Assembly: GCA_964427875.1 (NCBI GenBank)
Contig: CAYRVX010000024.1
Span: 6,041 to 70,040, forward strand
Source of the DNA: CAYRVX01 sp964427875
Lineage (GTDB): Bacteria; Planctomycetota; Phycisphaerae; SM23-33
Direction of reading: 5' to 3'
DNA: 64,000 nt
The notes under the pieces were generated by a model, which saw only the letters and a program-made list of their open reading frames with translations, made no database searches and was not told the origin of the DNA. Position numbers and translations under genes: made by a program. This document shows positions 33,152 to 42,211 of the stretch, one piece after another; the first letter of the stretch is position 1, and every line of letters begins with the position of its first letter.

Positions 33152-36052
33152 TTACCTCTTTGCGAAGCAGAGGACGTCGCCGTTTCGGCAGGTCACTACG
33201 ATCCGGCCGGCGGGGTCGGCGGCGATGCCCCAGCGGACGGGCTGGGCCGGCAGCGTGTGGCTCCACATCTCGCCGTTGGTGTAGCCGTCGACGGCGACGA
33301 GCTTCCAGGTTGGCCCCTGCGGCCCGGTGCCGGGCACGAACAGGACGCTGGCGTTGCGGCCGACGACGATCGGCAGGTTCAACCGGCAGGAGCCGTCGAA
33401 CACGGGGTAGCGGGGGTCGGAGTACAGCGGCTGGCCGGAGACCTCCACGTGCCCGTTGACCAGGCGCAGCTCCCTGCCGCGGCGGGCGCGGGTGCCGAAG
33501 CCGGTGGGCGCGGCGGTCTCGCACTTGCCGGTCTTCATGTCGTAGACGCCGGGCGAGACGGCGTTGCCGCCGGCCAGGTAGAGCTTGCCGTTGTTGGCCA
33601 GCAGGTGGCCCTGGACGGCTATGCCCCTTCGCGAGAACGCATCCAGGTGGCCGGATGTGTTGTTCTGCCACTTGATCCGGCCCGTCCCGGCGTCGAGCGC
33701 GTAGACGTAAGTCCCGTCGTAGTCCATCATGCCGGCCGCAAAGTACGCCACGCCCCCCTCGACGAGCACGCCGCTGGCGACCGGCCAGGTGGACTGGAGG
33801 CGGCCGTAGACGGGGATCCTCCTCTCGGCCGGGGCGGCGCGGAATCGCCAGCGGAGCTTTCCGTTGGCGGCGTCGAAGGCGTAGACCCAGCCGTCGGCCG
33901 AGCCTACGAACGCCGTCCCGCCGGCGATGGACGGCGGATAGTAGATCGCCCCGCCGGTGTAGGCCCGCCAGGCCTCCGTGCCGTCGGAGAGTCGCAGCGC
34001 CCGCACGGTGCCGTCGCGCCCGGCGAGGTAGGCCCTGCCGCCGGTCACGACCGGCGCGGTCGGTCCGACGGCGGGACCGGTCCTGGCGCGCCAGGCCTGG
34101 GCCGTCTCGTCCGGCACGTTCAGCCCGCCCCAGCCCGTCTGGGCCGCACGCTGGTTGTTGCCCAGGTAGGTCGCCCACTCGGGCGCTCTCCACCTTCGGC
34201 GGGCCGGCGGCTTGGGTTTCTTGGGCCCCTCCGGTCGGCGTTCGGCGGCGGGGGCTTCCAGGCGCTCGGCCTCGGTGGCATTCGCGTCGAACTTGAAGTC
34301 CCCGGCCGGGCCGGTGCAGATCGCCCCGAACATCTGAAGGTTGCAGTCGCAGACCCAAGGCTGGTAGTAGAGGTGCCCGTTGGCGACGAGCACGCCCACG
34401 TGGCACGAGGAGCGCATGGGCGAGATCCATTGCGGCTTGCCCGTCGCGAGGTCCAGGCGTCCCGTCCCGCCCGAGGCGCGGAAGAGGATGGCGTCCGGGG
34501 TGCCGGTCGCGCGCGTGCAGGCACGTCGCCATACGTCGTACTTCGCCAGGACCTCCCCGGTCATCGGGTCCAGCTTCCAGGTCTCGTCCTTGACGTTCTG
34601 GCCGCCGATGGCGTACAGCCCGTCCGGGCGGATGACCACGTGGACGTTGATGTTCGATTTGAGCGGCAGGGACCACAGCAGCCGGCCGTCCTTCGCAGAG
34701 ACGGCCGTCAGCTTTCTGAGCTGGGGGCCCATGAAGTACAGCGCCTTGTCGGTGCAGCGCACGTACACGGTGCTCTTCCAGCCGGTGCGGTAGCCGTGTC
34801 CCGGGCTGAACTTGCCCAGGGCCTCGAAGAGCTGGGAATCGCCGTCCGGCGTCTTGCGCCACAGCTCGTTGCCGGTCTTGGCGTCGAGACAGGCGATGTA
34901 CCTGCCGAACGACGTGACGAAGATCCGTCCCGCCTTCATGCACGTGCCGCGGCTGTCCATCGGCGCGGCGGACTCCCTATGGTGCCAGAGGACCCTCTTG
35001 GTTTTCGGGTCGATGGCCAGCAGCGTGCCCCCGAAGCCCCACGTGTACTCGGGGGCGTTGTAGCCGTTGGAGATGCCGCCCCACGGCCAGCCGTGCTGAC
35101 GCCGCCGCCAACGGGCCGGGGCGTCGGGCTTCTCGTGCTTGCCGATCAGCGCGTACAGCACGCCGTCCTCCAGGCCCATCCACTTCCAGAACGTCCCGCC
35201 GGCGAGCGCCTTCGGCGCGGTGATCTCGCCGATCACCTCGCCCGTGGCGGCGTCGAGCAGCTTGCAGGAGTTGGGGTCGCCCACGTAGAGCGTGCTCGGC
35301 GTCGCGACCATCGTGCAGCGGTCGACCATGATCCCCTTCGACAGGGCGTGCTTCCAGAGGAGCGTGCCGTTGTAGCCGTTGAGCGCGACCAGCGTGTCCA
35401 TCCAGGGCTCTTCCCGCTCGTGCCAGGCGACGTGGCCGAAGGCCATGAAGACGCGCCCCCCCGCCGCGAAGCCCGCCTGGGGAGCCGGCCCGTATCGGGG
35501 CTGGGCCACGAACTGCGTCAGGTACGGCCCGCGGGCCAGCGTGTCGTTCGACTGCGGGTTGTTGTCCGGGCCGTGATAGTGATGGGTCCAGTCGTCGGCC
35601 CCCTTGGCGGGGGGTTTGACGACCTCCTCGTCGCCGAGCAGCGCCTTGCCGCCCGGGCGCAGCACGCGAAGCACCTCGGCCTTCGGCACGGCGGCCGGGC
35701 CTTTCGGCGCGACGACGACGTCAGCGACGTTGTCGGCCAGACCGATCCTGTCCGCGGCGCCCTTGGCCACGAAGATCCGCCGGCCGTAGAATCCCGCGGC
35801 GTCGGCGGCGCGGCAGGCGGCCTGCACCTGCGCGGCGTCCGTGAGCTGCACCAAAACCGTCAGCTCGCTGCCGCGCGCAAGCCCGACGGCCAGCTCGCAC
35901 TTCCTGTCGCCGAGCACGACGCAGATCCCCCGCCGGAGACGCCCTTTCCGGAGGACCTCGCGAGCGTCGCCCTTGGCGATGCCGACGCCCGTCAGGAACC
36001 CAGCCAGCCAGAATGCACACACCGCCGTCGTTCGAAGTGTTCCAGCGCGCAT
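33152..36052 (-). CDS. Exported PQQ-type beta-propeller protein with methyltransferase-like N-domain
   Basis: 966 residues from the ATG at 36050-36052, with GGGAG seven bases before it. A signal peptide (about 1-28) precedes a 120-residue domain that reads like a worn class I methyltransferase: VLRKGRLRRGICVVLGD at motif I, IGLADNVADVVVA, and AEVLRVLRPGGKALL near its end. The remaining 800 residues are propeller blades with words such as LVALNGYNGTLLWKHAL and IACLDAKTGNELWRK (the PQQ-repeat pattern with a W-docking residue). Such fusions recur in planctomycetes. No heme or quinone site can be assigned, so it may be a structural or binding propeller rather than a dehydrogenase. Confidence 0.8.
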   Translation of the reverse strand: MRAGTLRTTAVCAFWLAGFLTGVGIAKGDAREVLRKGRLRRGICVVLGDRKCELAVGLARGSELTVLVQLTDAAQVQAACRAADAAGFYGRRIFVAKGAADRIGLADNVADVVVAPKGPAAVPKAEVLRVLRPGGKALLGDEEVVKPPAKGADDWTHHYHGPDNNPQSNDTLARGPYLTQFVAQPRYGPAPQAGFAAGGRVFMAFGHVAWHEREEPWMDTLVALNGYNGTLLWKHALSKGIMVDRCTMVATPSTLYVGDPNSCKLLDAATGEVIGEITAPKALAGGTFWKWMGLEDGVLYALIGKHEKPDAPARWRRRQHGWPWGGISNGYNAPEYTWGFGGTLLAIDPKTKRVLWHHRESAAPMDSRGTCMKAGRIFVTSFGRYIACLDAKTGNELWRKTPDGDSQLFEALGKFSPGHGYRTGWKSTVYVRCTDKALYFMGPQLRKLTAVSAKDGRLLWSLPLKSNINVHVVIRPDGLYAIGGQNVKDETWKLDPMTGEVLAKYDVWRRACTRATGTPDAILFRASGGTGRLDLATGKPQWISPMRSSCHVGVLVANGHLYYQPWVCDCNLQMFGAICTGPAGDFKFDANATEAERLEAPAAERRPEGPKKPKPPARRRWRAPEWATYLGNNQRAAQTGWGGLNVPDETAQAWRARTGPAVGPTAPVVTGGRAYLAGRDGTVRALRLSDGTEAWRAYTGGAIYYPPSIAGGTAFVGSADGWVYAFDAANGKLRWRFRAAPAERRIPVYGRLQSTWPVASGVLVEGGVAYFAAGMMDYDGTYVYALDAGTGRIKWQNNTSGHLDAFSRRGIAVQGHLLANNGKLYLAGGNAVSPGVYDMKTGKCETAAPTGFGTRARRGRELRLVNGHVEVSGQPLYSDPRYPVFDGSCRLNLPIVVGRNASVLFVPGTGPQGPTWKLVAVDGYTNGEMWSHTLPAQPVRWGIAADPAGRIVVTCRNGDVLCFAKR

Positions 36053-36157
36053 AGCTTTCTCCCTTGTCACATGCAGCCGATTTGCGGGACCCATGTTAGC
36101 CGATTTGCCCCGGCAATGCACAAGCCCCTGTCCAGTGTATTCGGCCCTCTCGTCGCA

Positions 36158-38341
36158 TCACGGGGAAGTGACGGTGACGGCCACGTCCTTCCTCGCGAAC
36201 TTCGTGCGATCGACGGCCGTCAACGTGAACACGTATCTTCCGGGCACACCGAGGCCGGTGACCTTCGTGTCGCGGCGGCCTTGTTTGGCGAAGACCGGCC
36301 TGGCGCCGGCAGGCTTCCTCGCGGTCCGCCACCAGTGCGTGATGACGTCGCCGTCCGGATCGCTCGTGACCGCCGACAAGAGGGTGCTGCCGGCGGGAAG
36401 CGCCACGTTCGCGGGCGATGCCTGCACGTTCCCGATCACGGGGGCGGAATTGACCGGATAGACGGGCACGGTCAGTTGCCGCGAGACGGTGTGCGCGGGG
36501 TCGCGGACCTCGCAACGGAACACGTGGTCGCCGGCGACCTTGATGTTGCTCGCCCTGCATTTCTGCTCGGCGGGCGTCTCCAGCCGCACCGACGCGCCGG
36601 CGGGCTGCCTTGCCACGCTCCACCTGAATGTGAGCTTGTCGCGTTCCAGGTCCCGCCCGCCGCCGATGAGAATGGTGCTGTCCTGCGGGAGCGTGACGAG
36701 GACGGGGATGCGGTTATGCACGTCGAAGACCATTGGCGGCTGATTGCCCCGGTAGACGTTGAGCAGCACGTCTCGGGCGATCCTGCTCGCCCCGTCGCTT
36801 ACCGTCACGGTGAAGACGTAGCGCCCGGGCGCGGTCAGCCCCGTCACGGGTGTCGTTGCGGACCTGGGGGCTGCCAGCACGGCCTTGGCTCCGGCAGGCT
36901 GGGCGGTCACGGACCACGAATAGGAGAGGGCATCGAGCTCCGGGTCCTGCGCGGCCGCCGAGAGCGTCGTGCGGCTGGCCGGGACGGTCAGGCAGTTCGG
37001 CCTGGCGTGCCGGTCGGTAACGGTTGGCGGGAGGTTCTTTGCCGGATGCGGGTACAGGGTCAATACGGCGCCGGCCGGCACGTTGACCGTCAGGCGGCCT
37101 CTTGCGTCAGCGGCCTTGACGCCGAGCTCCTGGTATGGTCGGGCGCCCACCGATCGGCAGGCGCCGTAGTCGCCCGCAGGCAGGCCGCGCACGGTGACGG
37201 CTCGCGCTCGATTCGGCGGCTTGTTGTTGATGAGGACGACCGTCGTCTTTCCCTTGTGCTCGAAGGCGAGCGCGCGGAGAGCCGGGTCATCGCAGCTCGC
37301 CTCGATGCGAACGGCGCCCGGACGAACGTAGTGCATCACCTGCCGGAGGTTCCAGAACTGCCTGCCGCGGCTGAACGACGTGTTGTTCAGGTGGAAGTTG
37401 TAGTTCTGCCGCGCAGCCGGGCCTCCCAGCCCGTAGATGGACCAGTACGACACGCCCCCGATCGCGAGGTCGTCGTAGAGGTGGTCGATCGTCAGGCGCA
37501 TGAACTCCGTCTGCGCGGTGTCCATTCGCTTCTGACGGGCGAAGTCGCGGATCTTCGCCATGGCCTCGGTGTTCTTCCCGCCATACCAGTGATACGACAG
37601 CACGTCCACGTACTTCCAGACGTCGGGATCGTTCTTCGCCGCCTGGATGTATCGCCACGTGACGTGGGCGTTGACGCCGTCGGAGAACTGGCCCTTTGTC
37701 GGCAGGCCGAGCGCCTTCATCCTCGCGCCGAGCACCTTGGTCATCTCGGCCACGACGGCCGGCCTGAAGGCGTTGTTGTTGCCCGCCTCGTTGCAGATGG
37801 CGTAGTGGTTCGTCTCGACGCCGTACTTCTTCCGCAGGTACTGGATGAAGCTCGTCGCGTATTCGGCGTATTCACCGGGGCTGTGCAGGAGAAACGCGGG
37901 CACGCTGCCGGTGCTCCCTCCGTCGAAGAAGGACGGGCTCAGCCACAGCTCAAACGCCTCGCCCCTTGCCTCGACGCGCCGCTTGAAGGGCAGCACGTAG
38001 GCCTTGATGAACCTGTCCGCGTCGGCCGTGTTGAACTTCGACAGGTCGGCATCGTCGGGGTCGCCGTTGTCGTTGCTCCATTCCCAGCGCCGCATGCCGC
38101 TCCGATTGCCGTTCGGCTGCTGCCATCGCATGCGGGTCAGCCCCAGTTCGTGGACCGCATCATCGAGGACCTGCTCGCGCTGCCCGGCCCCGCATTGCAT
38201 GTAGTGCGGATTGCAGCTCCAGCCGCGAATGGTCTGGTACTTCACGTTCGCGTTGAGTGCGACCGTCGCGGCGGGGCCCACTTGCGGCGAGGGCGCAACC
38301 GCCACGAAGAGCAGGGCCGCCAGTGTCCGTCTGCGCGTCAT
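36158..38341 (-). CDS. Exported GH30-like glycosidase with PKD-type domains
   Basis: 727 residues with a signal peptide (to about residue 24). The catalytic domain (about 30-430) looks like a GH30-type (beta/alpha)8 barrel: IRGWSCNPHYMQ at the start, HYAICNEAGNNNAFRP supplying the acid/base glutamate, and TAQTEFMRLTID supplying the probable nucleophile. A beta-sandwich follows, then three repeats with PKD/Ig-like features (LSYSWSVTAQPAGAKAVL, LTFRWSVARQPAGASVRL, VITHWWRTARKPAGARPVF). Likely hydrolyses a plant or microbial polysaccharide outside the cytoplasm. Its ATG overlaps the stop of the upstream gene by four bases, so the two are translationally coupled. Confidence 0.75.
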   Translation of the reverse strand: MTRRRTLAALLFVAVAPSPQVGPAATVALNANVKYQTIRGWSCNPHYMQCGAGQREQVLDDAVHELGLTRMRWQQPNGNRSGMRRWEWSNDNGDPDDADLSKFNTADADRFIKAYVLPFKRRVEARGEAFELWLSPSFFDGGSTGSVPAFLLHSPGEYAEYATSFIQYLRKKYGVETNHYAICNEAGNNNAFRPAVVAEMTKVLGARMKALGLPTKGQFSDGVNAHVTWRYIQAAKNDPDVWKYVDVLSYHWYGGKNTEAMAKIRDFARQKRMDTAQTEFMRLTIDHLYDDLAIGGVSYWSIYGLGGPAARQNYNFHLNNTSFSRGRQFWNLRQVMHYVRPGAVRIEASCDDPALRALAFEHKGKTTVVLINNKPPNRARAVTVRGLPAGDYGACRSVGARPYQELGVKAADARGRLTVNVPAGAVLTLYPHPAKNLPPTVTDRHARPNCLTVPASRTTLSAAAQDPELDALSYSWSVTAQPAGAKAVLAAPRSATTPVTGLTAPGRYVFTVTVSDGASRIARDVLLNVYRGNQPPMVFDVHNRIPVLVTLPQDSTILIGGGRDLERDKLTFRWSVARQPAGASVRLETPAEQKCRASNIKVAGDHVFRCEVRDPAHTVSRQLTVPVYPVNSAPVIGNVQASPANVALPAGSTLLSAVTSDPDGDVITHWWRTARKPAGARPVFAKQGRRDTKVTGLGVPGRYVFTLTAVDRTKFARKDVAVTVTSP

Positions 38342-39654
38342 CGGGATGTGCTCCTTTGCTTTGGCCCGTACAGGATCGCACGCCAGAGGCCTGCGAGCTC
38401 GATCTCCACGGTCACGCTCACCTGGCCGTCGGGCGTCGAGGCAGCGGGCCCCCCGCCGACGCGCGCGCCCTGCTGGACGATGAGCACGGCCGTCCTGATA
38501 TCGCCGCCGGCGGCGGCGAGGTCGCCGACAGTGATCGGGGCGACGATCGGCAGGCGATGGATTAGCTCAGCCAGGTGGATGCGGGCGTCCCGCTCGGCGG
38601 CCGGGCGGGTCGCGCCCTTGCCCGCGGCCCGCAGCGACCGGCTCACCCAGGCCGGCGTCGCGCGGGCCAGCGCCGCGGCCTGCCGCATCCCCGCAGTGGG
38701 CGCCCTCATCTCCTCGTCCGGCGGAACGCCCACGCCCGTCTCCGTGACGGTCCGGTCGGCCGCACGGATCGCCAGCTCGTCGAGCTTCTCGATCCACCCG
38801 CGGCCGGGCCTGAAGTGCCTTTTGGCCCAACTCCTCAGCGAGGCATAGACGGTCCGCAGGTCGGCCTCCAAGTCGGCCTCGACGATCAGCGCGTCGGCGT
38901 GGTATCGCACGGCCGTCAGACGGGCGCCCTTGAGGAAGGTCCGCGGGTCGACGTTCGGATCGTCTGAGGCGGCGAGGAACGCCCGCAGCGTGGTCTCGGC
39001 CGTGACGTGCACGTCGTTGATCCGCTCGGCGAGGCGGCCGAGGCCATCCAGGCGGGCGGCCCGTTCGGCCGAGCGCGCCCCGCTCGGCGAGCAATGGGCG
39101 GCCCAGAACGCCGCCGCCCCGGCGGGGACGCCGAAGCCGGCGGGCGGGTCCTTCGGGACCCCTCGTGGCGGGCCGAATCCCGCGGGGACGCCGGCCCTGC
39201 CGGTCGCCGTGATCGTCGCCGCCTCGGTGGCGTCCACGATGGCGTCGAATGGCCTCGTCGTGACCTTCTCGCCCTTGCCGTACCGGGCGTGGATGTGCTC
39301 GAGGGCGGCCGCGGCCGCCTCGACGGTCACGGCCAGCTCCACCTCGCACGTGCCGTCCGCCGCGTAGTTCGGCTCGGACGTTTCGTTCAGGCCGGACAGG
39401 CAGGCCTCCAGCGCGATCCCTGCGGCGCCCGACGGCGCGAGAAGGTCCTTGACCTTCGTCCCGGGCGCGATCTTCCTCTCGCCGATTTGGGCGGCGAGCT
39501 TTCGCACGGCGTCGGCCCGCGCGGCGTATCGGCTGAAGAGCCTGCGGTGCGCCTCGGCCGGCGAGTCGGCCGGTTCGGTCGAGGCGGCGGCTGCCCGGGC
39601 GGCACCGGCCGCCACGCACGCCATCGCCAGGGCCGCCGCAATCGTCTTCGCCAT
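38338..39654 (-). CDS. Exported hypothetical protein
   Basis: 438 residues from the ATG at 39652-39654, with AAGGAG eight bases before it; the open frame continues far upstream but that part is the shadow of rplM and rpsI. Residues 1-25 are an Ala-rich signal peptide. The mature part is mostly helical and Ala-rich, with repeated short acidic/basic stretches and no domain I recognise; the segment around DPPAGFGVPAGAAAFWAAHC contains a lone Cys. Its stop codon overlaps the start of the GH30-like gene (ATGA), suggesting a shared extracytoplasmic role. Confidence 0.7.
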   Translation of the reverse strand: MAKTIAAALAMACVAAGAARAAAASTEPADSPAEAHRRLFSRYAARADAVRKLAAQIGERKIAPGTKVKDLLAPSGAAGIALEACLSGLNETSEPNYAADGTCEVELAVTVEAAAAALEHIHARYGKGEKVTTRPFDAIVDATEAATITATGRAGVPAGFGPPRGVPKDPPAGFGVPAGAAAFWAAHCSPSGARSAERAARLDGLGRLAERINDVHVTAETTLRAFLAASDDPNVDPRTFLKGARLTAVRYHADALIVEADLEADLRTVYASLRSWAKRHFRPGRGWIEKLDELAIRAADRTVTETGVGVPPDEEMRAPTAGMRQAAALARATPAWVSRSLRAAGKGATRPAAERDARIHLAELIHRLPIVAPITVGDLAAAGGDIRTAVLIVQQGARVGGGPAASTPDGQVSVTVEIELAGLWRAILYGPKQRSTSR

Positions 39655-39835
39655 GATCGCGTCTCCTTCGCGCCCGAAGGACGCAGCAGAGGCACATATC
39701 GTACTTCGTGGAGTTGGAGCTTGAAAGCGGCAGGCCGCACGCGGCGGGGCGATGCTGACCCAGCGCCGAGGCGAAGTACGCGGCCCGCCATGACGTTGTC
39801 TGGCGTTTTTTCGCGCCCGGGCCGATAATATCATG

Positions 39836-39863
39836 TTGACACGCGGGCAATGTCTGTCATAAT
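39836..39863 (+). promoter_or_regulatory. Promoter of the rplM-rpsI operon
   Basis: TTGACA (39836-39841, perfect), 16-base spacer, CATAAT (39858-39863). It ends 46 bases before the L13 start codon. Confidence 0.65.
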
Positions 39864-39909
39864 GCGTGGCTCTTCGGCGGCCATTGCTTCTTGCGCAGGT
39901 CAAGGCTAA

Positions 39910-40341
39910 ATGAAGACGTACATGGCAAAGAAGGGCGAGGTCGCCCGCAAGTGGCACGTAGTGGACATCAGCGGCAAGGTGCTCGGCCGCGCTGCAACGA
40001 GGATCGCCAGGATCCTGATGGGCAAGCACCGGCCGCAGTATACGCCGCACGTGGACACCGGTGACTGCGTGGTGGTGATCAACGCCGGCCAGGTGAAGGT
40101 CACCGGCAGCAGCAAGCTCAAGCAGCGCATCTATCAGCGCTACAGCGGCCACCCCAGCGGACGCAAGGTGGTCACGCTGGAGGAGATGCTGGCCAAGAAG
40201 CCCGAGAAGGTCGTCACAGAGGCCGTCCGGCGGATGCTGCCGAAGAGCAAGCTTGGCACGGCCATGCTCAAGAAGCTCAAGGTCTACGCCGGGCCGGACC
40301 ATCCGCACCAGGCTCAAAAGCCCGGGAGAATCGAGATTTAG
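39910..40341 (+). CDS. rplM: Ribosomal protein L13 (uL13)
   Basis: 143 residues, the usual length. RKWHVVDISGKVLGRAATRI and the GKHRPQYTPHVDTGDCVVVI block are the core signature, and the ending MLKKLKVYAGPDHPHQAQKP is typical. It binds 23S rRNA early in large-subunit assembly. It forms the conserved two-gene operon with rpsI, 12 bases downstream. An ATG four codons in is a possible alternative start. Confidence 0.96.
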   Translation: MKTYMAKKGEVARKWHVVDISGKVLGRAATRIARILMGKHRPQYTPHVDTGDCVVVINAGQVKVTGSSKLKQRIYQRYSGHPSGRKVVTLEEMLAKKPEKVVTEAVRRMLPKSKLGTAMLKKLKVYAGPDHPHQAQKPGRIEI

Positions 40342-40353
40342 CAGGGACCATAG

Positions 40354-41094
40354 ATGGCAGAGCATAAAGACCCGGACACCCCCGAGGAACAGGCGAAGGC
40401 CGACGCCCCGGGCGACGAACCCGCGGCTCCCCAGGCCGCCGACGCGGCCCCCGAAGAGGCACCCAAGGCCGAAACGCAGGCCGCGGAAGCCAAGCCCGCC
40501 GAGGGCGCAAAGCCCGAGGCCCCGGAAGCCAAGCCCGCCGAGGGCGCAAAGCCCCAGGCCGCGGAAGCCAAGCCCGCCGAGGGCGCAAAACCGGAGGCCC
40601 CGGAAGCCGCCGAGGCGCCGGAGAGCCCCGAAGCCGCCGGGGAGGCCCAGAAGGCCCCAGAGCCTGAACCCGAGCCCGAGGTCCCCGCGCCCCCCCTGCC
40701 GGAGGGCAAGCATTACGTCTGGGGCACCGGCCGACGAAAGAAGGCCGTCGCCCGCGTGCGGATCAGGCCGGGCACCGGCAGGTTCGTCGTCAACAAGCGC
40801 GAGGCCGACGCGTATTTCAACCACCAGCGCGACCGGGACGTCATCATCGCCCCGCTCAGGGCCGCCAAGATGGTCCGGGGCTGGGACGTGTGGGCCAACG
40901 TGAAAGGCGGCGGATACACCGGGCAGGCCGGCGCCGTCGTGCTCGGGCTGGCCCGGGCACTGGCCAAGGCCATGCCCGAGATGGAAGCGGCCCTGCGCGA
41001 CCACGGGCTGCTTACGCGAGATGCCCGCATGGTGGAGCGCAAGAAGCCCGGCCAGCCGGGGGCCCGCAAACGCTTCCAGTTCTCCAAGCGCTGA
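40354..41094 (+). CDS. rpsI: Ribosomal protein S9 (uS9) with a long Ala/Pro/Glu/Lys-rich N-terminal extension
   Basis: 246 residues, about 115 more than a normal S9. The core starts near residue 118 (HYVWGTGRRKKAVARVRIRP) and ends in the invariant RKKPGQPGARKRFQFSKR, whose last residues reach the P-site tRNA. Residues 1-115 are low-complexity, with three tandem 13-residue units EAKPAEGAKPEAP (or PQAA). The extension must lie on the solvent side because the C-terminus is buried. It has its own start with an AGGG-type ribosome-binding site and there is no better start near the core. Confidence 0.93.
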   Translation: MAEHKDPDTPEEQAKADAPGDEPAAPQAADAAPEEAPKAETQAAEAKPAEGAKPEAPEAKPAEGAKPQAAEAKPAEGAKPEAPEAAEAPESPEAAGEAQKAPEPEPEPEVPAPPLPEGKHYVWGTGRRKKAVARVRIRPGTGRFVVNKREADAYFNHQRDRDVIIAPLRAAKMVRGWDVWANVKGGGYTGQAGAVVLGLARALAKAMPEMEAALRDHGLLTRDARMVERKKPGQPGARKRFQFSKR

Positions 41095-41118
41095 GCAAGC
41101 CCTCTCGACGACGCCCCC

Positions 41119-41153
41119 AGGCCCCGGCAGCCTCAAAGGTGCTGGGGCCTTTT
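41119..41153 (+). terminator. Intrinsic terminator after rpsI
   Basis: AGGCCCCGGCA (41119-41129) pairs with TGCTGGGGCCT (41140-41150), 11 pairs with one G-U, followed by TTTT. It closes the ribosomal operon 25 bases after rpsI and stands 14 bases before argC, so it could also act as an attenuator for argC. Confidence 0.8.
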
Positions 41154-41167
41154 CGTGGGAGACCAAC

Positions 41168-42211
41168 ATGTCAACGGAAACGAAGGACAGCCGCGGGAAG
41201 GTTCGCGTCGTGCTCGTCGGCGGCAGCGGGTACACGGGCCTTGAGGCCATCCGCTGCCTGAGGCGCCATCCGAATGCAGAGCTGGTCGGCGTCTTCGGCC
41301 CGAAGGACGAGCTCGGGCCGATGGAAGGCTTCTACCCCCATCTCTCGAACGTGTGCCGCCTCGAGCAGGTGCTCTTCGAGCCCGAGCAGGTCGCCTCGCT
41401 CGCGGCGGACCTGGCCATGCTCTGCGTGCCGCATAAGGTCGCCATGAGCTACGTTCCCGCCCTGCTCGACCTGGGCCTGAGGGTCATCGACTTCTCGGCC
41501 GACTACCGGTTTCACGATCGCACCAAGTACGAGAAATGGTACTGCCCCCACAGCGACCCGGAGCACCTGGCGGAGGCGGTGTACGCCCTGCCGGAGTACT
41601 TCGCCGAGGAGATCCGCACGGCCCGCCTGGTGGCCAACCCCGGCTGCTACCCGACGTGCACGGTCCTGGCGCTGGGGCCGGTCCTCGCCGCCGGGCTCGT
41701 CGAGCCGACCGGGATCGTCTCCAACGCCGTCAGCGGCGTCTCCGGCGCCGGGCGGACGCCCGGACGGAAGTTCCACTTCCCCGAGCGGAACGAGAACTTC
41801 GAGCCCTACGGCGTCGCCAGCCACCGTCACATGCCGGAAATGGAGCAGGTCCTCAGCGACATTACGGGGCGTGACGTGGAGCTGCTGTTCCAGCCGCACC
41901 TCTGCCCCATGGACCGGGGCATCCTGTGCACGATCTACGCCCGGCCGGCGGGCGACGTGACGACCGAGCAGCTCACCGAGTGCCTCCAGGCCGCCTACGC
42001 CGACAAGCCGTTCGTCCGCGTCCGGACCGACGTGCTGCCGGCCACGAAGTACACCAGCCACACGAACTTCTGCGACGTCGCCGCCCGAAGCGCCAAGGGC
42101 CGCGTCGTCCTGTTCAGCGCGCTGGACAACCTTCTCAAGGGCGCCTCCACCCAGGCCGTCCAGAACATGAACATCATGTTCGGCCTCGAAGAGACCGCCG
42201 GACTCTATTGA
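41168..42211 (+). CDS. argC: N-acetyl-gamma-glutamyl-phosphate reductase
   Basis: 347 residues from the ATG at 41168, with GGGAG seven bases before it. VRVVLVGGSGYTGLEAIRCL is the NADP-binding loop, VANPGCYPTCTVLALGPVLA holds the catalytic cysteine, and SGVSGAGRTPGRKFHF with HRHMPEMEQVL the substrate-binding histidine. It reduces N-acetylglutamyl phosphate in arginine synthesis. argJ follows after 205 bases, but a 185-base inverted-repeat element sits between them. Confidence 0.93.
   Translation: MSTETKDSRGKVRVVLVGGSGYTGLEAIRCLRRHPNAELVGVFGPKDELGPMEGFYPHLSNVCRLEQVLFEPEQVASLAADLAMLCVPHKVAMSYVPALLDLGLRVIDFSADYRFHDRTKYEKWYCPHSDPEHLAEAVYALPEYFAEEIRTARLVANPGCYPTCTVLALGPVLAAGLVEPTGIVSNAVSGVSGAGRTPGRKFHFPERNENFEPYGVASHRHMPEMEQVLSDITGRDVELLFQPHLCPMDRGILCTIYARPAGDVTTEQLTECLQAAYADKPFVRVRTDVLPATKYTSHTNFCDVAARSAKGRVVLFSALDNLLKGASTQAVQNMNIMFGLEETAGLY

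Noticed and set aside
33059..38848. A very long open frame (1929 codons) on the plus strand
   Set aside because: It is antisense to the PQQ propeller, GH30-like and exported hypothetical genes, has no domain, and its composition is the usual shadow in GC-rich DNA.
40338..40350. TTTAGCAGGGACC at the end of rplM, similar to the head of the dispersed repeat
   Set aside because: Only the head matches; the GCAGGGGAT body is missing, and the AGGG probably serves as the rpsI ribosome-binding site.
39655..41250. Upstream extension of the exported hypothetical gene through rplM and rpsI
   Set aside because: The extension is the complement of two ribosomal genes; the signal peptide and AAGGAG place the true start at 39654.
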